A DNA stretch of 64,000 bases from Terrabacter sp. Ter38 (GCF_024519435.1 NZ_JALJRZ010000003.1:248001-312000); one strand, 5' to 3'. Shown: positions 26,324 through 34,295, counted from the stretch's first letter. Program-made: numbers and translations. The notes: a model not told the origin generated them from the letters alone.

Positions 26324-26857
26324 TCAGCCGTGCGAGTCGCGACGCGTCTCGCGCCTCTCGAGCGGGGCCAGCATCCGCCGCAGCAGCCCGGCCAGCTGGG
26401 TCCGGTCGGTCGCCGACAGCTCCGAGAGCAACGACTTCTCCTGCTCGATGAGGTCGGCCATCGCCGAGTCGACGACGTCGCGACCCGCCGGGGTCAGGCG
26501 GACGAGCACGCCGCGCCGGTCACCCGGGTCGGGACGCCGCTCGACGAAGCCGCTGCGCTCGAGTCGGTCGACGCGGTTCGTCATCGTCCCCGAGGTGACG
26601 AGAGTCTGCTGCACGAGCTGGCCGGGCGACAGCTCGTAGGGTTCGCCCGCCCGGCGCAGCGCCGACAGCACGTCGAAGGCCCATCCGTCGAGCAGGTGCT
26701 CGGAGAACGCCGACCCGCGGGCGAGGTCGAGCCGGCGCGCGAGCCGCGACACCCGCGAGAGCACCTCGAGCGGCGACACGTCGAGGTCGGGGCGCTCCCG
26801 GCGCCAGGCCGCGACGATCTCGTCGACGTCGTCGGCTGGCCTGCGGTCGGCGCTCAT
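26324..26857 (-). CDS. MarR-family transcriptional regulator
   Basis: A 177-residue winged-helix regulator. DLDVSPLEVLSRVSRLARRLDLARG is the dimerisation helix, TLVTSGTMTNRVDRLERSGFV the recognition helix region, and RRPDPGDRRGVLVRLTPAG the wing, with the usual DxRxxxLxLT pattern. The C-terminus is the second dimer helix. The gene is divergent from the methyltransferase gene and convergent with the VOC gene. TACAGT (26865-26870, minus) 7 bases upstream of ATG 26857 suggests a leaderless start. Dyads before both flanking genes contain TCTTGA/TCAAGA, so it likely represses both and itself. Confidence 0.92.
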   Translation of the reverse strand: MSADRRPADDVDEIVAAWRRERPDLDVSPLEVLSRVSRLARRLDLARGSAFSEHLLDGWAFDVLSALRRAGEPYELSPGQLVQQTLVTSGTMTNRVDRLERSGFVERRPDPGDRRGVLVRLTPAGRDVVDSAMADLIEQEKSLLSELSATDRTQLAGLLRRMLAPLERRETRRDSHG

Positions 26858-26864
26858 GTTCCCA

Positions 26865-26870
26865 ACTGTA
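26865..26870 (-). promoter_or_regulatory. -10 element TACAGT of leaderless marR
   Basis: TACAGT on the minus strand lies 7 bases before the marR ATG at 26857, adjacent to the TCAAGA/TCTTGA operator. Confidence 0.45.
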
Positions 26871-26876
26871 GTCGCC

Positions 26877-26898
26877 GTCAAGACTCTTGACATCGAAA
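26877..26898. promoter_or_regulatory. MarR-type operator between marR and the methyltransferase gene
   Basis: GTCAAGA-C-TCTTGAC (26877-26891) is a perfect 15-base dyad. In addition TCTTGA-CA-TCGAAA (26885-26898) matches the spacing of the site before the VOC gene with a degenerate right half. Either arrangement would cover the divergent promoters. Confidence 0.7.
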
Positions 26899-26912
26899 GA
26901 AAGCGAGACGAC

Positions 26913-27803
26913 ATGACCGAGCCCACGACCCCACCTGAAGCCGATGGAGTCGAGGTCGCCCCCGACCGTCCGGTCGCCCCAGGCGCTCCTGCCCGCTCCG
27001 CCGACTCCGCCTGGGACCCGCGGCAGTATGCCGTCTTCGCCGGCCACCGCGGCCGGCCCTTCGCCGACCTGCTGGCGCGCGTCGACGCCGACGACCCCAC
27101 GCTCGTCGTCGACCTCGGCTGCGGCCCCGGCGACCTGACGCTCGGGCTCGCCCAGCGCTGGCCCAGCGCACGGATCATCGGCGTCGACAGCTCTCCCGAG
27201 ATGCTCGAGCGCGCCCGGGCCCTCGACACCGACGACCGCGTCGAGTGGGTCGAGGCGAGCGCCGAGGACTGGGACCCGACCGAGTCCGGCGCCCCGGTCG
27301 ACGTCCTCGTCACGAACGCCACGCTCCAGTGGGTCCCGAGCCACCTGCGCCTCATCCCCTCGTGGCTCGAGAGCCTCGCGCCCGGAGGCACGTTCGCCAT
27401 GCAGGTCCCCGCGAACTTCGACGCGCCGTCGCACCGCCTCATGCGCGAGGTCGCGGCGCGCCACCCCCGCGCCGACGACCTGCGCCCGGGACTCGACCGG
27501 GCCCAGGCCGTGGCCCGCCCGGAGACGTATGCCGCCCTCCTGCTCGACCGCACTGCTGACGTCGACGTGTGGCAGACGACCTATCAGCACGTCCTCGGCG
27601 GCGAGGCCGGCGGCCCGCACCCGGTGCTCGAGTGGGTGCGCGGCACGGGCCTGCGGCCGGTGCTCGGCGTTCTCGACGGTGACGAGCGAGACGCCTTCGT
27701 CACGGACTATGAGCGCGAGCTCGAGACGGCATACCCGCGTCGTGCGTTCGGCGTGCTCTTCCCCTTCACGCGCACGTTCGCCGTGGCCCGCGCCGCGCGC
27801 TGA
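26913..27803 (+). CDS. tam: trans-aconitate 2-methyltransferase
   Basis: A 296-residue class I SAM methyltransferase. After a disordered Pro-rich start, SAWDPRQYAVFAGHRGRPFADLL and VVDLGCGPGDLTLGLAQRWPSARIIGVDSS are characteristic of Tam, as are LVTNATLQWVPSH and FAMQVPANFDAPSH. Tam methylates trans-aconitate, a spontaneous by-product that inhibits aconitase. It reads away from marR and sits behind a shared operator. Its 3' end lies at the point where an opposing photolyase gene loses its C-terminal half, so the block may have arrived by recombination. Confidence 0.92.
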   Translation: MTEPTTPPEADGVEVAPDRPVAPGAPARSADSAWDPRQYAVFAGHRGRPFADLLARVDADDPTLVVDLGCGPGDLTLGLAQRWPSARIIGVDSSPEMLERARALDTDDRVEWVEASAEDWDPTESGAPVDVLVTNATLQWVPSHLRLIPSWLESLAPGGTFAMQVPANFDAPSHRLMREVAARHPRADDLRPGLDRAQAVARPETYAALLLDRTADVDVWQTTYQHVLGGEAGGPHPVLEWVRGTGLRPVLGVLDGDERDAFVTDYERELETAYPRRAFGVLFPFTRTFAVARAAR

Positions 27804-28373
27804 CGCGGTCACCTCTCTGGGCGCTGCGTCGCCGCGCGGCTCGTAGGGCGCCGGCACGTCGAGCCGCTCGGCTCCCTGGGGCGGCGGCTCGCGGTTGTCC
27901 TCGTCGGACGACGACCGACAGCCGACGGGCCGGTCGCCCTCGACGAGCAGGTCGAGCCGCTGCCGCTGGAAGCGGTAGAAGTCCTCCATCCGCAGCCGCC
28001 GCCGCCCGTCGGGCCACCGGGCGAAGTCCTCGCGCGACAGGCTGTAGCCCGGCGTCGGGTCGACGGACTCGACGATGCCCGACGCGAGCAGGCGGCGCAC
28101 AAGGCGCTCGGCGGCATACGACGTCGGCTCGTGGACCCGCACCGGCTCGCCCAGCTCGCGCAGCGCGTCGGTGTACGTGTCGCTGCGCAGGAGCGTCGCT
28201 GAGTCTCCGAGCTCGGCGGCCCGGTGGCGCAGCGCCGAGAGCACGAGGTGGAGCTTCTGACGGTGGAACGGTCGCCGTCCCAGTGCCCGACGGCTCTCGA
28301 CGAGCAGGACGCCGCCGCGACCCACGTCGAAGTGCGGGCCGAGCTGGTCGGCGAAGAGCCAGCGCCTCGTCAT
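27804..28373 (-). pseudogene. truncated deoxyribodipyrimidine photolyase-related protein
   Basis: The first ~180 codons read TRRWLFADQLGPHF, VLLVESRRALGRRPFHRQKLHLVLSALRHRA (in pieces), GYSLSREDFARWPDGRRRLRMEDFYRFQRQRLDLL and DEDNREPPP, which is the N-terminal Rossmann domain of the DPRP (FeS-photolyase/PhrB-like) family. The family is normally about 500 residues, with a C-terminal FAD and Fe-S domain. Here homology stops near 27836, where the opposing tam gene begins; the frame stays open only because it is antisense to tam. The usual GGxWNxD before NR is replaced by GCRSSSD, so decay has begun. It cannot repair DNA as encoded. Confidence 0.75.
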
Positions 28374-28898
28374 CGGGTCGGCGGCATCGTCAGGGGCACG
28401 CCCTCATCATGGTCGAGCCCGGCGACAGCCGGGCCGCTCAGAGGGAGGGCGTGGAGTCGTGAGGTAAACCGCCGGTCTCGTCGGGTTAAGGCCCGGGTCT
28501 CGACGACGCCAGCCGTCTCGCTCGGGCAGAAAGTCTGGGTCAATTTCTGGCATTTCGACCCATTTCGGGAAAGCGTGTCATGAAATGGGTCCCGGCACGT
28601 CATACAGATGACGGCACCGAAGGGGTCTCCCGCTTGGTCAGGGGAGGGAGTGGCCCCTACGGGTTTGTCTTCGGTGGTGCCGCCAGGTTTCGTCCTTCCG
28701 CGTGGTTTCGTGGAGGGGATCATCCGGAAGGACGAAACCTGCCCACCGCGCCTCGACGCAGCCCCCGACGAGGGCGCCGAGGCAGGGCCCGATCCGGACT
28801 GTTTCGTCCTGATCTCGCACACGCCCGCGTTCCGACTCGACGCCCGCCCCGCCGCTTGGCAGACTGACCCGCACCGGGGCAGGAGAAGGGCGAGAGGG
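28374..28898. other. intergenic region with two long inverted repeats
   Basis: About 525 bases without a convincing gene. It holds GACCCATTTC (28557-28566) inverted to GAAATGGGTC (28582-28591), a GTCATGAAA motif (28577-28585), and a perfect 17-base inverted repeat at 28685-28701 and 28726-28742. AT content is higher than in flanking genes. An in-frame extension of the downstream sigma gene back to 28608 is open but has no protein-like character. Confidence 0.6.
28685..28742. repeat. 17-base perfect inverted repeat with 24-base spacer
   Basis: CAGGTTTCGTCCTTCCG (28685-28701) is exactly inverted at 28726-28742. It lies ~160 bases upstream of the sigma fusion gene. It may be a regulatory hairpin in the leader, an attenuator or a remnant element end. 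Confidence 0.75.
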
Positions 28899-30788
28899 TT
28901 GTCGGCAGACGCGACCTTGTGGTCGAGCGAGGCATGGGCCTCGGCCCCTGACGTGTCCCTCCTCGCCCGGACCCGCGAAGGCTCCGCCGAGGCGTTCGGC
29001 GAGCTGTGGCGTCGCCACCTGCCGGCTGCGTATGCCGTCGCCGGACGTCACCGGGGCCGCTCGGCCCCGGAGGACATCGTCGCGGAGGCTGCCGCGCGCG
29101 TCCTCGCGCTGATCCGCGCGGGCAAGGGGCCCGACGAGCACTTCCGGGCCTACTTCCTCTCGGCCGTGCGGTCCGTCGCCATCGACCAGGGCCGCCGCGA
29201 CCTGCGGGTCGTGCCGACCGAAGCCGACGACCTCGAGGTCCTCGCCGACCCGACCGACGACCCCTTCGAGGGGCTCGCCACCGACGACGACGGCCTCGCC
29301 CTCGTCCGGGAGGCCTTCGCCGGGCTGCCCGAGCGCGACCAGCGCGTGCTGTGGCACACCACGGTCGAGGGCGCCGCGCCGCGCGCCGTCGCGCCGGCCC
29401 TCGGCATGACCGCCAACGCCGTCAGCGTTCGGGCCATGCGGGCCCGGGAGTCGCTCCGGGCGCTCTACCTCGACGCCCGGGCCGAGCGCGGCCTCGCCGC
29501 GGCCGACACCGACGAATGCCACTGGACCGTGAGCCACCTCGGGGCGCTCGTCCGGGGGCGCCTGCCCAAGCGGCAGACCGAACGTGCCGAGGCACACGTC
29601 GCCGAGTGCCCCCACGCCGCCGCCATCGCCGCCGACCTGCGGGTCATCCACGAGGGCTTCCCGGCGCTCATCGTCCCGCTCGCGCTGCTGGCGGGCCTCG
29701 GCACGCCGGGCTTCGTCAGTGTCCCGGCCGTCGTCGGTCTCTCCGGCGGGGCCGGAGCGGCCGGCTTCGCCGGGTTCGCCGGCGTCGCGGGTGGGGGGGC
29801 CCAGGGTGCGGATGCCGCGGGTCAGCCTGTGCCGTCGCCCTCCTCCTCCTCATCTGCCGGTTCCGGGACCTCGGTCGAGGTCCTGGCCCAGGCTGCGAGT
29901 CGGGTCACCGGGCTCGTCGCGGGGCTCGCGGTGACCGCGGGCGTCGCCGGCGCGCTGGCCCTGCCCGGCGCCTCCCTGGCAGCGCCGTCGGCGGCCGCGA
30001 CGGTTCCGACCGCCTCCTCGCCGGCGGCAGGGGCTGCCGCCGGTCCGGGCGGCGCCCCGGCCCCCGGCGGACGGACCGCCTCGGGTGCCTCCGGTGCCGT
30101 CGCCACACCCGTCCAGAGCTCGACCGGCCCGGCCGGCACGAGCGCCGCGGCCGTCCCCTCGACGTCGGGTCGGCCGACACCGTCCGCCGGCACGGACGGC
30201 GACGGTGCCGCCACGCCCTCGACCGCATCCGGCACCCCGGTGCCTCCGGGCGCGCCCCGGGCCGACAGCGGTGGCGCCGATCCGGCGCCCCCGCCGGCCC
30301 CCGCACCCGCGGCGAGCGACACCCCCGGACGACCGACGGCCACTGCGCCCGCGACGCCGCCGGCCCCGGCGCCCGCGACGCCGCCGACGCGGCCGCCGGC
30401 TCCCAGCCCGACGCCCCCGGCGCCGACCACGACGCCGACCACGACGCCGACCACGACGCCCCCGGCACCCCAGCCGGGTGGCGTCGCGCCCACCATCACG
30501 GTCCGCCTCGTGTCCGGACGCGACCCGGCACGGATCTCCGTGCGCGTGCGCTCCCGGGTCGAGGGCTCGATGACGGTGCGCATCAGCGACGCGTCCGGCG
30601 CCGGGACGCTCTCGGTGCGCAACTCCAGCTGGACGTGCACGCAGACGAGCACGTCGGCGGTGCGGTGCACCGGCGAGCGGGGGCAGGCGCTGCTCGAGCA
30701 GTCCGGCACCGGAGGCGCCCAGGCCGTCGTCGTTCGCGTCACCGACGCCGCCGGCGACACGTGGACGGAGACCGTCCGCCCCACCTGA
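28899..30788 (+). CDS. ECF sigma factor fused to anti-sigma zinc domain, hydrophobic segments and Pro-rich tail
   Basis: About 629 residues read from TTG 28899, which has AGGAGAAGG 9 bases upstream. Sigma region 2 lies at about 15-95 (DVSLLARTREGSAEAFGELWRRHLP, HFRAYFLSAVRSVAIDQGRR) and region 4 at about 140-190 (LPERDQRVLWHTTVEG, ALGMTANAVSVRAMRARESL). Then comes a ZAS-like zinc segment, CHWTVSHLGALVRGRL to EAHVAECPHA (about 205-235). Hydrophobic Gly/Ala-rich stretches at about 250-300 and 335-365 could cross the membrane. A long Pro/Ala/Thr/Ser tail (about 370-530) ends in a ~95-residue beta domain with a Cys pair. It looks like a membrane-held sigma factor with built-in inhibitor and an external sensor. 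A paralogue lies 1 kb away. Confidence 0.85.
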   Translation: MSADATLWSSEAWASAPDVSLLARTREGSAEAFGELWRRHLPAAYAVAGRHRGRSAPEDIVAEAAARVLALIRAGKGPDEHFRAYFLSAVRSVAIDQGRRDLRVVPTEADDLEVLADPTDDPFEGLATDDDGLALVREAFAGLPERDQRVLWHTTVEGAAPRAVAPALGMTANAVSVRAMRARESLRALYLDARAERGLAAADTDECHWTVSHLGALVRGRLPKRQTERAEAHVAECPHAAAIAADLRVIHEGFPALIVPLALLAGLGTPGFVSVPAVVGLSGGAGAAGFAGFAGVAGGGAQGADAAGQPVPSPSSSSSAGSGTSVEVLAQAASRVTGLVAGLAVTAGVAGALALPGASLAAPSAAATVPTASSPAAGAAAGPGGAPAPGGRTASGASGAVATPVQSSTGPAGTSAAAVPSTSGRPTPSAGTDGDGAATPSTASGTPVPPGAPRADSGGADPAPPPAPAPAASDTPGRPTATAPATPPAPAPATPPTRPPAPSPTPPAPTTTPTTTPTTTPPAPQPGGVAPTITVRLVSGRDPARISVRVRSRVEGSMTVRISDASGAGTLSVRNSSWTCTQTSTSAVRCTGERGQALLEQSGTGGAQAVVVRVTDAAGDTWTETVRPT

Positions 30789-30813
30789 ACCCCTCACACG
30801 AGGGGGGTGTTCA
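30786..30813. terminator. bidirectional terminator between sigma fusion gene and tetR
   Basis: TGAACCCCTC-ACAC-GAGGGG with GTGTTCA completing the outer stem. It contains the stop codons of both convergent genes. Confidence 0.75.
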
Positions 30814-31467
30814 GCGGTGGGGGACGGTGACGAGCCGCGGGGTGCGGTCCAGCCCCGAGAGACCGTTCCAGGCGAGGTTGACGAGGTGCGCTGCGACCTG
30901 GTCCTTCTTGAACTTGCGTCGATCGAGCCACCACTGCCCGGTCAGAGCCACCATTCCGACGAGCATCTGCGCGTGGATCGGTGCCGACCTGGGGTCGAGG
31001 CCGCGCTGCTTGAACTCGGCGGCGAGCAGGTGCTCGACCTGGACCGCGACGTCACCGAGGACGCTCGCGAACGACCCGGTCGACTGGCCCGGCGGCGAGT
31101 CCCGCACGAGGATCCGGAAGCCCGACGGGTCGCTCTCGATGTAGTCGAGCAGGGCGAGGGTGGCCCGCTCGAGCAGGACCCGCGCCCCTTCCGGCTCCTC
31201 GAGCGCCGTGCTGATGCCGCCCATCAGCGCCTGGATCTCACGGTCCACGACGACGGCGTAGAGGCCTTCCTTGCCGCCGAAGTGCTCGTAGACGACCGGC
31301 TTGGAGACGCTCGCCTTGGCCGCGACCTCCTCGACCGTCGTCGCCTCGAAACCCTTGTCGGCGAAGAGCTTGCGACCGACGGCGATGAGCTGCTCACGGC
31401 GTTCCGGGCCGGTCATCCGGGCGCGAGGGCGGGAGCGGTCGGCGCGGTCTGAACGGTCGGCGGTCAC
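30811..31467 (-). CDS. TetR-family transcriptional regulator
   Basis: A 218-residue regulator. The N-terminal HTH is GPERREQLIAVGRKLFADKGFEATTVEEVAAKASVSKPVVYEHFGGKEGLYAVV (about 18-70, quoted for its landmarks ATTVEEVA and KPVVYEHF). The rest is the helical ligand and dimer domain. The GTG at 31467 is chosen because CACAAT (31474-31479, minus) sits 6 bases upstream as a leaderless -10; ATGs further inside would still keep the HTH. It lies between, and is opposite in direction to, the two sigma fusion genes, so it may control one or both; its ligand is unknown. Confidence 0.9.
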   Translation of the reverse strand: MTADRSDRADRSRPRARMTGPERREQLIAVGRKLFADKGFEATTVEEVAAKASVSKPVVYEHFGGKEGLYAVVVDREIQALMGGISTALEEPEGARVLLERATLALLDYIESDPSGFRILVRDSPPGQSTGSFASVLGDVAVQVEHLLAAEFKQRGLDPRSAPIHAQMLVGMVALTGQWWLDRRKFKKDQVAAHLVNLAWNGLSGLDRTPRLVTVPHR

Positions 31468-31775
31468 GCCGCCATTGTGCCTGTCCCGGTCCCGTCGGCC
31501 GCGACGGATGAGGCCGGACCCGACTTTCTTGCCGAATCCCGTCATGAAACGCCCCCCCGACACGTCTATGTCATTGGTAGGGAGGAGGCGGTTCGCGCCG
31601 GGCGCCGTGTGGGGACACGGTTCGGCCGAGACCGCCGGTGAGGTCGATCTCGACGCGAAGGGGCGGGCGCGGATCGACCTCACCGTCATGCCCGACGACA
31701 CTTCGGCAAAGACCCCCACGGGGCGGCCGTCGTGGAGCACACTGGTGAGGCACATCCGGCGAAAGGTGCCGCAGA
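31468..31775. other. intergenic region between tetR and the second sigma fusion gene
   Basis: About 308 bases without a convincing gene. It contains CACAAT before tetR and GTCATGAAAC at 31541-31550, a motif shared with the upstream regions of the first sigma fusion gene and the beta-helix gene at 53.5 kb. GAAAGG near 31760 may be the ribosome site for the GTG at 31776. Confidence 0.5.
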
Positions 31776-34295
31776 GTGTCAGCACACACGATGGGACCAC
31801 GGTCCGACACCATGACCGCCGCACCCGCGACGGCTGGGGTCGAGGAGTCCGATGTCGTGCTGCTCGCGCGGGCGCGCTCGGGCGACGAGGAGGCCTTTGC
31901 AGCGCTCTGGCGCCGCCACCTGCCAGCCGCCCACGCCGCCGCCACGCCGTATCGCGGCCGCGTGTCCGCCGAGGACCTCGTGGCCGAGGCCTCTGCCCGT
32001 CTCTTCCATCTCCTGAGCGAGGGGAGGGGACCGTCGTCGAACTTCCGCGCGTACTTCCTGTCGACCGTCCGCACCGTCGGCGTCGACGCGATCCGTCGTG
32101 AGATGAGCGTGGTCCCGACGTCGACGACGGACCTCGACCTGCTGCCCGGCCCTGACGAAGGACTGTCGGCCCTCAGCGCCCAGGGTGTCGACACGGACCT
32201 GGTCCGAGAGGCTTTTCTCCGGTTGAGCGAGGGAGATCGACGGCTGCTCTGGCAGACGATGGTCGAGGGCCATCCGCCGCGGGTGGTCGCTCCCGAGCTC
32301 GGTGTCTCGGCCAACGCGGCCAGTGCACGCGCGAAGCGCGCTCGTGACGAGCTCCGGGACCGCTATCTCGACTCCTGGGTGCGGCGCCGGGTGCCGGTCT
32401 GCGACGCGCGCGACTGTCGCTGGACCCTCGACCATCTCAGCGGCCACGTCCGAGGCCGACTGACGGAGCGGCAGCGAGCGCGCGTCGAAGCGCACCTGGA
32501 CTGCTGTCCTCGCGAGGCGGGACTCGCCGTGGAGCTGCAGCGCGTCTACGACGGGTTCGGTGCACTGACCGGTCCTCTCCTCCTCGCCGCCGGAGCGACG
32601 ATGCTCGCCGGGCTGCCCCCGGGGACTTTCGCTGCTCTGGTCGGGTCGAGCGCGGCGGGTGCGACCACGGGTGCGACCACGGGTGCGACCACGGGTGCGA
32701 CCACGGGTGCGACCACGGGTGCGACCACGGGTGCGACCACGGGTGTGACGGCGGGTGCCGGTGCTGCGGGTGGAACGGCCGGCGCGGGTGCCGCGGGCAC
32801 GACTGCCGTCGCCTCGGTCGGCGCCGGGTCCACGGTCGGAGGCACGGTTGCAGGCAGCGCCGGTCTCGGCGGCACGCTGACCGCGAGCGGTGCCGGGGCG
32901 ACGGCATCCGGCGCGGCGGCCGCAGGAGCGGGAATCACCACGGGGGCGACCTCCGTGTCGGCCGCCACCGCGGCCGGTACGGCCGCCGCCGGTACGGCCA
33001 CGTGCGCGGGTGCGGGCGGCGCAGTCCTCACGGTGCCGGCTGCGGCCGGCATGGCCGGGACCACCGCCCTCATGTCCAGCGCGGCCATCGTCACTCCCGT
33101 CGCCGCGTTGACGGGCGGTTCGATCCTGGCCGGGACGGCGATCGGCCCACCCCTCGCCACCGCGATGGCCGGCCTTGTCGTGGGGCTCGGCCTCTCGGTT
33201 GCACCGGCGGCAGCGCACGACCTTGGTACGACGGCGACGACGTCGGTCGCCGCCTCGGTCGACGGCGCCACACCTGTGCTCAGCCCCGGGTCGGTGGCCG
33301 GGGCGGCCGCCGGCACGACCCCGGTCGACGTGCTCCACCTCGCCCTCCTCCCTGCCCCCGCCGACCCCGCGCCGACCGACCCCGCGCCCGCGGCCCCTGC
33401 GCCGTCCGACGCGACGCCCGTCGACCCCGCGCCTGCACCCCCGGCGCCTCCGGACCCAGCACCTGCTGCTCCGGCACCCGTCGACCCCGCGCCGTCCTAC
33501 TCGACGCCGGCCGACCCGACGCCTGCCCCGTCGGCGCCGGCCGACCCGGCGCCCGCGGATCCGGCGCCTGCCGACGCGACGCCGGCCGACCCGGCGCCGG
33601 CCGACCCGGCGCCTGTGGCTCCGTCAGATGCGACGCCTGTCGACCCCACGCCGGTCGACCCGACGCCGGCCGACCCGACGCCGGTCGACCCGACGCCGGC
33701 CGATCCGACGCCGGTCGACCCGACGCCGGCCGATCCGACGCCGGCCGATCCGACGCCGGCCGACCCGACGCCGGCCGATCCGACGCCGGTCGACCCGACG
33801 CCGGCCGACCCGACGCCGGCCGCTCCGACGCCGGTCGACCCGACGCCGGCCGATCCGACGCCGGCCGATCCGACGCCGGCCGATCCGACGCCGGCCGATC
33901 CGACGCCCGCGGATCCGGCGCCTGTGGCTCCGTCAGACGCGACGCCTGTCGACCCGACGCCGGCCGATCCAGCACCTGCCGACTCGGCTCCGTCCGACCC
34001 GGCGCCGACGGATCCCGTTCCGGCTGAAGGTGATTCGGGATCCTCGACGGTTGACCCTGTCTCCGCGCCCGGTGGCGCAGATCCGGCGGACCCCGCGGCG
34101 ACGAGCGCGGCGTCCAGCCCGGCGACCGAGAACGGCCAGCTGCGTTCCGCCAGTCCAGGAGCCGACCAACCGGCAGATCCGCCGACCGAGCCGACATCCG
34201 TCGTCGCCGCCCCGGTCCAGGGCTCCCACGGTCCTGCCGCCGGTGATGCGACGCCGGAGACACCGCCCGGCGACGCGCCCCCGGCAGGTGCATGA
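31776..34295 (+). CDS. second ECF sigma/anti-sigma fusion with repeat-rich tail
   Basis: 839 residues, paralogous to the protein at 28.9 kb. Sigma region 2 is at about 25-105 (DVVLLARARSGDEEAFAALWRRHLP, FRAYFLSTVRTVGVDAIRR) and region 4 at about 145-195 (LSEGDRRLLWQTMVEG, ELGVSANAASARAKRARDEL). The zinc segment follows: CRWTLDHLSGHVRGRL, then EAHLDCCPREA. Hydrophobic Ala/Gly-rich stretches flank seven GATT repeats, and a stronger helix pair lies near 425-475, ending APAAAHD. From about 520 on, the protein is Pro/Asp/Thr/Ala repeats (DPTPA/DPTPV, 18 units) and then an acidic tail. Unlike its paralogue no folded C-terminal domain is visible. Start GTG 31776 or ATG 31812. Probably a membrane-tethered sigma factor with a wall-spanning stalk. 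Confidence 0.83.
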   Translation: MSAHTMGPRSDTMTAAPATAGVEESDVVLLARARSGDEEAFAALWRRHLPAAHAAATPYRGRVSAEDLVAEASARLFHLLSEGRGPSSNFRAYFLSTVRTVGVDAIRREMSVVPTSTTDLDLLPGPDEGLSALSAQGVDTDLVREAFLRLSEGDRRLLWQTMVEGHPPRVVAPELGVSANAASARAKRARDELRDRYLDSWVRRRVPVCDARDCRWTLDHLSGHVRGRLTERQRARVEAHLDCCPREAGLAVELQRVYDGFGALTGPLLLAAGATMLAGLPPGTFAALVGSSAAGATTGATTGATTGATTGATTGATTGATTGVTAGAGAAGGTAGAGAAGTTAVASVGAGSTVGGTVAGSAGLGGTLTASGAGATASGAAAAGAGITTGATSVSAATAAGTAAAGTATCAGAGGAVLTVPAAAGMAGTTALMSSAAIVTPVAALTGGSILAGTAIGPPLATAMAGLVVGLGLSVAPAAAHDLGTTATTSVAASVDGATPVLSPGSVAGAAAGTTPVDVLHLALLPAPADPAPTDPAPAAPAPSDATPVDPAPAPPAPPDPAPAAPAPVDPAPSYSTPADPTPAPSAPADPAPADPAPADATPADPAPADPAPVAPSDATPVDPTPVDPTPADPTPVDPTPADPTPVDPTPADPTPADPTPADPTPADPTPVDPTPADPTPAAPTPVDPTPADPTPADPTPADPTPADPTPADPAPVAPSDATPVDPTPADPAPADSAPSDPAPTDPVPAEGDSGSSTVDPVSAPGGADPADPAATSAASSPATENGQLRSASPGADQPADPPTEPTSVVAAPVQGSHGPAAGDATPETPPGDAPPAGA
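32658..32741 (+). repeat. seven perfect 12-base tandem repeats encoding GATT
   Basis: GGTGCGACCACG repeated seven times without change (units start 32658, 32670, 32682, 32694, 32706, 32718, 32730), followed by a diverged unit GGTGTGACGGCG. Perfect identity points to recent slippage or recombination; copy number changes keep the frame. Confidence 0.95.
33639..33908 (+). repeat. about 18 tandem 15-base repeats encoding DPTP(A/V)
   Basis: Units GTCGACCCGACGCCG or GCCGATCCGACGCCG follow one another for 270 bases, differing only at GTC/GCC and GAC/GAT positions. A longer block ending GCGCCTGTGGCTCCGTCAGA flanks the array on both sides (33609 and 33918), showing a larger duplication. The array encodes a Pro-rich, acidic stalk. 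Confidence 0.93.

Noticed and set aside
26520-28373. A 617-codon open frame on the minus strand
   Set aside because: Only the first ~180 codons resemble a protein (photolyase N-terminus). The rest is antisense to tam and part of marR, and stays open because of high GC.
28608-28898. N-terminal extension of the first sigma fusion protein to GTG/ATG codons near 28608
   Set aside because: The extension crosses two inverted repeats, has no protein-like pattern and a good ribosome site precedes the TTG at 28899.
33639-33908. CRISPR-like array
   Set aside because: The repeats are contiguous 15-base coding units without spacers and lie inside an open reading frame.
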